Shown here: positions 45,179 through 55,248 of the stretch, piece by piece
Numbering within the stretch: the first letter of the stretch is position 1
Layout of the letters: each line of letters begins with the position of its first letter
Assembly (NCBI GenBank): GCA_001931875.2
Contig: MSJH02000604.1
Span: 95,584 to 159,583 of the forward strand
DNA from: Byssochlamys sp. IMV 00236
Taxonomy: Eukaryota > Ascomycota > Eurotiomycetes > Eurotiales > Thermoascaceae
Direction of reading: 5' to 3'
DNA length: 64,000 nucleotides
Program-made: the position numbers and the translations under genes
The notes under the pieces: generated by a model
Told to the model about the DNA's origin: nothing
Seen by the model: the letters and a program-made list of their open reading frames with translations, nothing else
Database searches by the model: none

Positions 45179-47113
45179 TCAGTAGAGGTCTCCCCTCAGA
45201 CGACGAGAGCTCGTGTTACACCAGTCACACTAGAAAGGGTCGAATGGTCAGCCAAAGTCCTCACACTAAGATATGGACTGATTTCTACGTACCATCCGTG
45301 CAGAGCATCCCTCGTTGTGCTCGACACAGTAGTCTCCCCGACAGCCTTGGCAAGTTCGCTGGGAGTCAAGCTTGCAGCTGGCACACTGGATCAATGTCAG
45401 ATATATCGTCGATGATGACGACAGGAAGTCCGATTCTTACAGTAGGACCACATTCCCAGCAATCTCTGCTCACACCAGGACCAAGACGCTAAAAAATAAA
45501 CATCGTTAGCAATGCTACGAGCCCTAGACATGAGATCTATTGTTAAAGCCATCACTCACCCTGCGCTCTTGCTCCTCAGCTTCCGCAGTCTGGTTGGTAC
45601 GAGACCCCCGGATCGCTGTCTGATGAGGCGACAGACTTCTGATGTTGACCCTTCCGGGTTGGGGAAGACAGGACGAGCAGAACCACTTGTTACAGCGATG
45701 ACACCAGCGGTCGGTCAGACAGTCGACGCATCTGGCAAGCAGAAGCGGGCTGTCATGTCCAGGCACGACTGGACATCTGGCCGCTGAGATTTTGGAAGAA
45801 TGCAGTGGCGGAGGACTGAGCAGAGGGAACTGCTCGTCTGGTGACTGGCCCCAGGTTGCAAACCCTTCCGGGGCTTTATGGCATCTGTCACAGCCACTGG
45901 GTCCAAGTGCCACAGTTGCGATAGCAGGTCCCAGCAGGCGACCCTCTGGCTGAGGCCCGCTCCCGCTGCTGGAGGTGTAGAGATCCACGTTATGTCGAGG
46001 TCCACGGCACAGCACCGCGTCAAAAGAGATGATACCCTCGCATTTCTTCAACGTTTGCGCCCAGCCATCTTCGATCGAACCCCTCAGCAGCTTTCCAGAG
46101 GGCTTGTACCAGTCGTCAAGACTGGAGTCGCTGTCCGGAGCAGCCCTAGTCTCCGCCGAAGGGGACGCAGAAGAAGCTATCTGAGAGCTCCACCAGTCTC
46201 GATATTTGGCCCGAGATGGAGAGCGCGGTGCATTCTTCGCAGTGAAATGGTAGATCCCCTTCAATTTCGGCATGCCCTTGGGGCGCGTTGGCCGGACCGC
46301 ATGCTGGAGAGTCTGCATGAGCTTCCGCTCGTTGAGGTGCAGGCATTCTCTGATGGAGAGGATGGTGACATTGAACCGATCGGTCAGCACAATATCGGCG
46401 ACCAAGTCCGCCGGGACCGAAAGACCGTCTAGGATAAGGGTGCGGACATCCTGGAGGATGGACCGCCGTCCAAGATTGGAGAAAATCCCCCGCAGCGGTC
46501 CCGAGTAGAACTCGTCTTCTGTTAGAGACTCGTCCATGCGCTCGTCAATGGGAGATATCCGCGGCATCTGCGCGCCCCGGCATCGAGACAAATCGAGGTA
46601 TCGGAATACGTACGGCGTCCCGAAGATGGCGGAATGCATGCGTCGCGAGGTCGCGGCCAGCGACAGCAGGGACGATACCGATAGATAAGGCGCCATGTGG
46701 TCGAGGATGAGGTTGTTCGACAAGACCTCCACCAATGTAGGGCGCGGTTCCGCCAGCATTGTGACCATCGGTTCGTCCTGATCAACGACGGTATCGTCAT
46801 CGTCGGACGAGATCTCTCGCGCAGTTGTCACCAGGCCCAGATCCTTCGCCGTCATGGGCTGGGTGCCATAGACGAAGTGCGATGCGCGATCTACGAGGTT
46901 CTTGCGGTAGGCGGCCATGGCGCCGGCGGTCACCTCATCGCCCAGCATCATCACGGGTAAGGCATTGGGCTGGATCTCCTGCAGAGCGGTTCTGGCCTTG
47001 CCCAGCTCACTCTCGAGCAGGGTAATGGTGGATTGTAAAACCGCAGGCATAGCTCGGATGTTGTGAGGATCTATAGCCGTAACAAGGGTGGACCATAGCT
47101 CTCCGTCGGACAT
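45179..47113 (-). CDS. F-box-like protein with cysteine-rich C-terminal zinc-binding region
   Basis: Four exons (47113-45560, 45488-45441, 45385-45293, 45229-45179) give 581 residues. All junctions are phase 0, and the three small exons add only 64 residues, yet they are very rich in Cys. An F-box-like helix bundle is at about residues 125-175 (RPTLVEVLSNNLILDHMAPY, LSVSSLLSLAATSRRMHSAI). An LRR-like or helical middle follows. The C-terminus has many CxxC pairs: GCDRCHKAP, ARCVDCLTDRWCHRCNKWFC, then DCWECGPTCASCKLDSQRTC, QGCRGDYCVEHNEGC and MCDWCNTSSRR. The spacing suggests two or more zinc sites (RING/ZZ/B-box-like, not assignable by eye). Likely a Skp1-binding adaptor; the target is unknown. 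The splice model is supported by the conserved-type Cys pattern emerging across the exons. Confidence 0.8.
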
Positions 47114-48518
47114 ACTTCAGCACGAGGGAGCGGCAGCAATATAACTTATCACCGCGAGACGGGGAGAGAAGCGAGGCGAGCTACTCTAAGCAACTTAAGC
47201 GAAATGGCCTGTAAGTTAACGACAAGCGAGTTGTCTGACCAAGCTTCCGGGGGAAAGAAATCTCGACAGCTCGACCCACGCGATACTACTGGCGATAGCA
47301 GCTGGTCGACGGCGATATCACGATGGGGACCCGGCTTATCCGTGGCGGATCTGGACGCAATGGTGTGGGGGCAAAGAAGAGTCGGAGAAGAAATAAAAAT
47401 AGTTTAGAAGCCCAGAGGCAAAGAACCGGTCAGGGACGGATTGCACCGAAAGGAGGAAAGTCTGGGGTAACAAAAGTAGCCGGCGAGATTTAGTTCAGTT
47501 CGGATTGAAAGCTGATCGGGGGGAGAAATGTCGTGCGAGTGGAGCAGCGCCAAACAAGAACGTATCGTATCTATCTGAGTTTCTTTTCTTTTTGTTGGGA
47601 CGTCTGCGTAAGTGGTAGTAGTGATTAAGTATGGTAGCTGTTCCCTCAGCCGTTGCAGACCCGTGGGATGAGTGAGCTCAATTGGCAGTATATAGCAGAG
47701 TTGCAGTGTAGTATAGATAGTATAGTATAATCGTATAGTAGCATGCAATCAATCAGCTTCGATTCTCCGTGCTGCTGATGGTTGATTATTGTCACCATCT
47801 CCCAAGGGATGATACTTAATATTTAATATCACTGCCCAGACAATCTGGTGGCACGCCAAGATCTGGAGCTGAGCACGATGAAGCGCAAGGAGGAACTGGC
47901 ACTCTCTGGCCCCGGCAGGGATTGCAGTATACTGTTTTTCTAGACTGCTTGGCGTCCAGGTCGACGATGATTCCAAAAGCCACCGTTGCCTCGTGGGGAT
48001 AGCGTGATGACATGGTGATATTAAACAATAATAATAATAATAATATTCTGGCAGCTGTCTCTGGCTGTTATTGCACCTCCCCAGAAGAAACAGACCCAGG
48101 ATGGGCGTGGGGGAATAATGAACGGCGACTCTAAGCACGAGTAACATCACTCCAACAGAGCATCCGATCATCTCGAGTTTCTTTCTTCTCCAACTCCAAG
48201 GCTGTCTGCAACGACGATCATCGATCCTGATCCGCTTCGCTTCTCCACCGGCAAAAAATCTGCCTTGGTCACGCGCAACCGCCAGCGACGCGTCAGTCTG
48301 TCAGATCTTGCTCAGATTCAATCATCGGCGGTTGTTTGCAACGCTATCTTCCTCACACCGCATGAGCTAGCTGAAAAATGTCACCGGTAAAGACAGGGTC
48401 AATATGCTAGTTAGTTAGTACTACTAGTATCTGAGTAACTAAGGATTCCCGCCTTCCGCTCCTCTCAACATGTATCTAAATTCTAAGTACAGAGTGGTGA
48501 GCAACTACTTATCTAGAG

Positions 48519-48527
48519 TACGGAGTA
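48519..48527 (+). repeat. TACGGAGTA element copy
   Basis: Exact 9-mer, also present at 49289-49297 and 20540-20548, and as its complement at 24398-24406. All are intergenic. Confidence 0.8.
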
Positions 48528-49288
48528 GAATAACCCGGTCCGTCTCCCGCATCTCCCGTAGGTAGTCTCTCTCCCTCGGCCCCTTTATTGCTCTCGAGAT
48601 TCTCTTTAACTATCTCTCTTCTATCCTAACTAGTAGTTATTCATTCTTTCTCCGTGACCAAGCTATCTACCCCGTACTATTATTGTACGAACCGTATACT
48701 ACTCTAGAGCTCCCGTCTCACCAAACATACCCCAACCCCCTCCCCCTTATTCTATCCAACCATGACTATCCCAAAACCACAAGTCCTGTCGTGTCAGCCT
48801 CCCGCCAGTCGGATCTCCTGAGCCCAGACAGATCCTCAGAACACCAGAAAAGCAAGGCTGCCAAGGGTTACTTCCCCCAACTCTTGGCTCTCTTGGCAAG
48901 CTTCAGTTTCTGGAGCTCTGTACTCCTGCACCGTCGATCTGGCGTTCAGGAATCCGTGCCAAGTAGCGCTATCAACGCAATAGTAGAACCACCAGAGGAG
49001 GTCCAGAGCGAGGCGGCCAAGAGAATACTACGTATACATAACTTGTGCTTGCTTGGTTCGTTATCAATAATACAATAATAATAAACGTTTTACTATCATT
49101 GCTTAGGAACTCGTTTACTCCACATACCATTTCAATAATATCTATGGTGCTTTCATTTATGTTGATTCTTTTTTGACCAATGGAGGAAATTAGTAAATGG
49201 CGGCTAGTCTTGCTATGCTATGCACATACATAGCTATGCTTGGCATAGTTAACTAGTTACTAGAGAGGTACAGTATGATAAAAATACC

Positions 49289-49297
49289 TACGGAGTA
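49289..49297 (+). repeat. TACGGAGTA element copy
   Basis: Second copy in the same gene-poor region, 770 bp from the copy at 48519. Confidence 0.8.
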
Positions 49298-50076
49298 GTA
49301 GTTACTAATAAATACTAGTTATATTAACTATCCCAATGATGCACTCTTATCAATGACAATAATGACATGTCATCTGTGCGACAGCACGAACTGCCCCGGA
49401 ATTTTCGTATTAACCCTTTTCATTTTTCCACATTGAGCAAGTCGCGAAAACCTCCCGTATGGTATATACATACAATGAATAGGAGATAGGCGGTGTGGGT
49501 ACGAGACCCTCAGACTCCAAAGAGTAGAGAGAGAGAGTATGGAAGTAGAAATCCGGTTCCTTCTATCACTCTACCTTACCTAATTAATCAGGTCGATAGT
49601 TAACTACTTATGTTGAGGACGGAGTTTCCCGCTTTGCTTTAACCTGCTTCTGCAGCTTCTGCTTAGATGATTAGTTATTATGGCTTGCTCTCTTGAACTT
49701 CGGCCCTTTTGCGCTTGGTTTTACCGTCTCGGAACAGTAGACGAAATACATGAACATTCACCCCTGACGCGTGCTGTTGTCGGTGCTTCTTATTATTTGG
49801 TGGAAGCGCGTAGGGGGTAAAAAGATACACTGTATGAGGTACTAATAGTAGTTTACTCTGACTACCTAACTATGTAGTTCCTACATACTGTCTGGCGCTA
49901 AAACCAGAGGAGGTGGGTTGACATTGTATGATTTAATGGCATTATTTAGTTATCGTCGTGTATTTATAACATCTACTTTCTCATCCATCTCCTGAGCTAT
50001 AGCAGGATGGAGGACTTTTTCATTTCTCAAACGTAGGCTTCATTAGCACATTATTAGGAGATAGTACATGTGTATT

Positions 50077-52376
50077 TTATCTCTTCGATCTAACCAAACG
50101 TCTAATGTCTGTAAGAATACCGTTCGTGATGTCTCGTAGGGCGCCAACGCTCTCGACCTATATAGATATATGTTATTCACATGATCAGCAAGAGAGCATG
50201 GGGATAGATATCTATATTTATCTCTGGATGTATAGATATTACATTGGGGGGTGGACTTACGACTGGATAAATGACGCAGATAACCATGCTCGTCCAAACC
50301 CAAATAAAAGACACAACAACCCACCCGGTGAAGAATGACTTGTTGAAGATATACCTGGTTCCGAATAGGGTGAACGGGACCAGAATAACAGCCACGAGCA
50401 GAAAGATCGTGTTGGCAGCGATGGCGAGACGCTCTGCTTTACGTACTAAAACAGGGTCCATCGGATCTATATGCGGAGCGTCGTCAAGAACTGGCTCTTC
50501 GTCCCCGTCCCCGGCAGTACTAGACACTGGCTGGTCGTCCGTCCCAGGAGCCGTGGCAGAGGCCTTCTCAGATGTCAATGGCCCGGCTTTATCATCCACG
50601 ATGGCTGTCGGTTCGTCTTGACGTTGAGTTGCGTCTTCGACGTCGTGGCTGCACGTCTGGGATCTCCCTAGTGAGATGCCTTGGATCTTGTTCATGCGGC
50701 TGATATGCTTCGGGTCCGTGGAGACATACTTCTTCGGGAACGCATAGGTTAGGATAACTGCCATGATCGTTCCAACTCCCCAGGATGTGATGTTGCCTGC
50801 AACGGCATTGGTGGCATCGCCTGTACTGGCCACAGTGATCTCCCCTGATCTTTTCCACGTCACGATGAACCACGCAATTACTCCACAGATAAGTCCTATC
50901 CATGGAGATACGATGGCCGCGACGGTCGACATGCGGCGCCACAGAAGGATCATGCCCACAGGGACAGCAGCACCACCGACGATCACGCCCAACACTGTCA
51001 GTAACCAGGTCAAGCTTAATCCGACTTCATTCAAGATGGTGCAGAAGACGGCGAGAACAACGGCATATATTACAATACCCCAGTGGCTGATCCGAACCAG
51101 CTTTGTCGACGATGTCTGGGGACGGTAGTAGGTCTTGTATATATCAAAGGTCAAGAGTGAGGAGACGGCAATAAGCTCAGCGGACGTGGAGCTTGTAACT
51201 GCCATGAAAAGAAGGATAAGTATCAGCACCGCGCCCCCCTTCCCTAGAAGGGCTACAGCTGTCGCAGGCGCAGATAAACCTGCATTGACCTGTTCGGCTG
51301 AGAGAGGGTTTGGGTATGTTGGGAATTGTGCACTTCGTGTCAGAGCGGCACATCCCAGGCCCATTGCGCTGGCGAATCCAAAAGGAATGCCTGTTTCCTT
51401 GTCAGTTCAACCCCAGAAAAANNNNNNNNNNNNNNNNNNNNAACCCAGAAACAGGGAGTCTGTTCGTCTTACCGTACCAGGCGATTCCGCCGAGAATATA
51501 AGCTTTCACTGATGACTCTGGTCTCGAAGCAATTGCCCGCTGCCAGTACGCCTGGTCTAGCCACACCGTACTGAACCCGGCCACGAATATGTCGATAGCG
51601 AATACGAGACCCCCGACAGAGCGAAATGCCAGATACGACCCACCGGTGTTTGTATCAATTGGCATATCCTTCGATGCTTCCACAAGCAAGTCGTAGAACT
51701 TGGCTGGGCTTCCAATGAGATCGCTCGTGGAGTAGACCAGAAAACCAAAGACCAAGATAACTATAAACAACAGGACTGTGTGAGTATAGTCGGCGATTAG
51801 TGTTGAGCGTAATCCACCGGTGATAACATAGGCTGCAACCACGAATGGGATCAGAAAACATGCAGCGATCACGTTCATTCCGGTCAGGGCTGCAACGACT
51901 TGGGAGCCGCCTAGGACCAGACATGCACCAACTAGGAGATTAGTTGCAAGTCCATTGAAAAGATAGGTGATGTGAGCAATCTTTCCATGCCGGGCCAGGA
52001 TGATCTCAGGGAACGTATGTGCACCCGGCGCATTGGCCTTGATCTTGAGGGCGATGAGAGCGAAGAGCAAGACTTGCAGCGTCCCCATGGCACCGTACCA
52101 CATAGGGCCGCAGACTCCATAGGTATAGGCAAAGGTCGAACTCGTCAACAGCGTCGCGGACCATGTCCATGAAGAGACAATGCCAGCAGAGATCAAACCT
52201 GGCTTGACAGAGCGGGAAGCCGTGTTGAACTCTTCAGCTTGCGCAGTCGAAAATGATGTATAACGATTCTGAAGCCAGGTGAGCCCGAGCATAAACAACG
52301 CAAAGACCCCACCGATACCAATAACTATTCCATACCCGGCCCCCGGTGGTAGGACCTGAAGCTCGTGTCCTGCCAT
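50077..52376 (-). CDS. Urea active transporter, DUR3/UreA type (SSS family)
   Basis: Three exons (52376-51473, 51390-50261, 50157-50077) give 704 residues, the usual size for fungal DUR3/UreA. The 20-N gap lies in intron 1; both splice sites and the frame are intact. A plasma-membrane sodium:solute-symporter-fold permease with about 15 helices. Diagnostic parts: PPGAGYGIVIGIGGVFALFM at the start, SVKPGLISAGIVSSWTWSAT, TYGVCGPMWYGAMGTLQVLL, then FAIDIFVAGFSTVWLDQAYW, and FMAVTSSTSAELIAVSSLLT, which is typical of the urea group. A large hydrophilic loop with acidic stretches lies before the last two helices (DDQPVSSTAGDGDEE). The short third exon adds a basic tail (RRLVRSKR). Upstream GATA sites suggest nitrogen regulation. 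Related polyamine transport by DUR3 cannot be excluded. Confidence 0.95.
51422..51441. other. 20-base assembly gap (N run)
   Basis: Inside intron 1 of the urea transporter gene; neighbouring bases form the intron ends, so coding sequence is unaffected. Confidence 0.99.
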
Positions 52377-53048
52377 GGTCGAAGGAAGCTTCGCGACGAG
52401 CTAGGTGGAACTAAGCCCAAATCCTGCAAGGATGTAAATTAAGTGTCATGCTGGGAAATGTAGTAGACGCATGGGGCCGATATATGTATCTGGAAGCCGA
52501 ACGATTGTAGCATGTCGGCGATGATATTCGTTATCAAGGCCTATCAACGATATCTAGTTATCTCCTGTATGGTTGGAAGCTGTCAGGGCGCTAATCGCGA
52601 CCTCTGGTCTAGCCCCGGTGCAGATCGTACCCGTGCGCCAGTAAAATGCGTGTCTGTTGACTGATAAGAAACTGAAAACGAGAAAAGAAGCACGATCGGG
52701 ACTGTTGACTTGGAAGTACTACCGACCTCCCTAATCGGGTGATTTGGTGCCTTAACCTTGAGGAACCCGCTCGACTAGCTACCGAATCTACGGGATAGAT
52801 ATACATTCTCCGACTCTCTGAAGTGCGGCAAGACGTCTCTCATAGTCAAACGGTGCACTGAACGGTACATAGATGTCGCTACAGTAGTCATTATTGCCAA
52901 GCTGCGAAGGGTATGAGCTCGGTATGGCCATTGCACTAACCATGAATACATACAAGTACATGCCGTCTAGAGTCCGATGCTTCAGAAAACAAGGCCTTTG
53001 ATACCGATGCATCGGTACGGCCCGTAGAATGACCTCCCCATGCGCCAA
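52377..53048 (-). other. intergenic, urea transporter promoter
   Basis: 672 bp between two minus-strand genes. Besides the GATA cluster nothing coding is seen; the right end is the 3' flank of the RPT6 gene. Confidence 0.6.
52531..52667 (-). promoter_or_regulatory. cluster of GATA-factor (AreA-type) sites upstream of the urea transporter
   Basis: Four HGATAR matches: TTATCA at 52531-52536, CTATCA at 52541-52546, TTATCT at 52558-52563 (the reverse complement of each is HGATAR) and TGATAA at 52662-52667. They lie 155-290 bp upstream of the ATG. AreA activates nitrogen-catabolite genes through paired HGATAR sites, and urea permease genes are known to respond to nitrogen, so the placement is sensible. 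Binding is inferred. Confidence 0.55.
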
Positions 53049-54363
53049 TTACTTCCAGAGCTTGCCCAGAGAAACCTCCTTGTCGTCATGCTTGTTGAGA
53101 ATCTTAGCTGTCGCCAGCTCGAAGTCCTCTTGCGTCACGTGTACACGCCGCTCACGCAGCGCATACATACCTGCCTCAGTGCAGACACCCTTAAGCTCAG
53201 CGCCTGAACAGCCGTTCATCTTCTCTGCGATCTTGGACAGGTTGATACCTCGAGTGAGGTTCATCGACCGCGAGTGAATACGCAGAATGTCCGCACGAGC
53301 CTCCACCCTGTTGAAATAGTCAGCATATACCATGAAATCAAGAGAGTACAAACAAGATGTACGAAACGGATCAGGATGACTCACGTTGGCGGGGGGAATT
53401 CAATCTTTCGGTCGATACGTCCCGGTCGCAAGAGGGCTGGGTCGAGAATATCGAGTCGGTTGGTGGCCATGATGACCTTGATATTCTTGGTAGGTTCAAA
53501 TCCGTCGAGCTGGTTCAGCAGCTCCAACATAGTACGCTGCACCTCCGAGTCACCTCCGCTGCTCCCTTCCACACGGCTCGAACCGATACTGTCGATCTCG
53601 TCCATGAAGATGATACTGGGCGCATGCTCTCGCGCCATCACGAACAGCTCGCGCACCATTCGACTACCTTCACCAATGTACTTCTGCACCAGCTCCGATC
53701 CACTCACTCTGATGAACTTGCAGTCTGTGTGGTGGGCGACCGCTCGAGCCAGGAGGGTCTTACCCGTTCCGGGCGGACCATAGAGCAGCACACCCTTGGG
53801 CTGTGCGATACCAAGTGACTCGAACAGCTCCGGATGCTTCAGACCCAGCTCGATGACCTCTTTGATCTCCTTGATCTGCTGATCTAGACCTCCGATCATG
53901 TCGTATGTACTGTCGGGCACCTTCTCCACCATCATCAGAGAGACCAGAGGATCCACTGAGGAAGGTAGCATCTTCTCCAGTTTGTATGAATCCGACAGCA
54001 GTGACACTCGCTTTCCGACTGTCAGTTTCGCGATATCAACGCCGTCCGCAATATCGACCACTAGATGGGGCGAGTACATGTCAGCCAGATCTTGCACGAA
54101 GTCCCCCCAAGGCCAGCGACACACTCACCATATTTGCCCTCCGGGTGTACCTTTACCAGCACCTTCTTGGTGCTCATGACCTTGACCACTTCCCCGACAT
54201 AGGAACCGGGTTGCTGGAGTAGGCCCAGTTCCTCTCGTAGCAGGCGCACTCTCGAGTTGTAGTCATTTCGCTGCGCCTCTAATCGTCGTAGAACTGCCTG
54301 TCCCTGAATAATCTCGAGCTTGAGGCCCTCAATCTTGTTGCGATAGTAGTTGTCGAGAGCCAT
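53049..54363 (-). CDS. RPT6: 26S proteasome regulatory ATPase subunit Rpt6 (S8/SUG1)
   Basis: Three exons (54363-54129, 54060-53385, 53307-53049) give 389 residues, the normal length. One of six AAA ATPases in the base of the 19S particle, unfolding and feeding substrates into the 20S core. Seen: an N-terminal coiled coil ([20 protein letters not shown]), an OB-type segment ([20 protein letters not shown]), Walker A GPPGTGKT, Walker B IIFMDEID, the second region of homology [20 protein letters not shown], and the helical C-domain with [20 protein letters not shown]. The end LGKLWK lacks an HbYX motif, as expected for Rpt6. [15 protein letters not shown] is the Rpt6-specific version of the OB region. 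Confidence 0.97.
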
Positions 54364-55248
54364 GATGGGCGGATGGCAAGGGAGACAGGCTGCGGGCAGT
54401 TGGAGATGAGTCGATAGGAACTAGGAAAGCCCAGGCTGATTGCCAGAGGCGGGATCGTAGCACTGCAAGGCCTCACTACAGGGTCAGGCCAAGAATGGGG
54501 ATGGCGGGGTCGTAACAAAAGCGTGGGCGTGAAAGCTGTCAGTCAACAGCGGGCTGGCGTGTCTGGTCGGATGAAGCTAGATAGGCGAGCAGCAAGCAAG
54601 CAAGCTGGAAGCTGGTCGAGCGTCTTCGATGAGGTGCACCAGCCACAGTTGCTGACATAACATAGTCTAGCTCGCTGCTCGCATCACCTGCGGTGGCTTG
54701 AACTTATGTGGCTTGACGGACTGTCATAGTTGCCTCTTCGGGACTAGCGGCAGGCTGTCCAGGTGACCCAATCGCCCAATCGCAGATCGCGATGGCGGCA
54801 GCTGAGCTGAGCCTATCGGGCTGTTGTTGATGCCTCCAGCCAAGTCCATGCGCTGCTACTGTCTTCTCCATCCTGTCTGACTTGCATCTGGGAGCTCCGC
54901 ATGCCCAGGTCTCGTGCGACTGCAGGAATATGCGTCATCTTGCCTCCAGAGGTATATAGTATTATCGAGTCCAGGTGTCAATAATAACTGCTTATCTGCT
55001 TAGTTTGGTCGCTGAGATAACCGCGTCCTGCGATATTCGCGACGGAGAATAAGTCGACTGGAGCTGGCTGAGTGATCTGCTGAAGAACGCCCCCGCAACA
55101 TGTACATTGGGCCTTTAGGGTCGACTATCGCCGGTTCTTTCTAACGGCGTGGCCATTGGACACTCACGCTGTGCGTCCCTCTTTGACTCGTGTGTCCTCC
55201 TGCCCTAAGGCTGTTGCTTGACTACAAGACGACACGAGTGCCAGCACG
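54364..55248. promoter_or_regulatory. divergent promoter RPT6/VNX1-type exchanger
   Basis: 885 bp separates the two start codons. Two CCAAT boxes sit 8 bp apart (54768-54772 and 54776-54780), compatible with HAP-complex binding. No open frame of interest. Confidence 0.55.

Larger units (their letters stand above)
47114..50076. other. 3-kb gene-poor region
   Basis: No supported gene between the F-box-like gene and the urea transporter. It includes minus-strand promoter sequence near 47114-47400, an AAT repeat at about 48028-48045, CT-rich sequence at 48540-48760, an ATG-less 131-codon frame at 48683-49078 with one hydrophobic segment (FPQLLALLASFSFWSSVLL), TACGGAGTA elements at 48519 and 49289, and a small inverted repeat at 49217-49234. 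It may hold a non-coding transcript or a short gene not visible to inspection. Confidence 0.5.

Noticed and set aside
44745..45179. 144-codon minus-strand frame with hydrophobic stretches
   Set aside because: Lies in the 3' flank of the F-box-like gene with no recognisable family; AT-rich sequence often yields such frames.
48683..49078. 131-codon plus-strand frame with a hydrophobic segment
   Set aside because: It contains no ATG in frame, no splice partner was found and no domain was recognised; kept only as an open question for the gene-poor region.
49217..49234. GCTATG..CATAGC hairpin
   Set aside because: A 6-bp stem with a 6-nt loop is expected by chance in AT-rich DNA; no other evidence of function.
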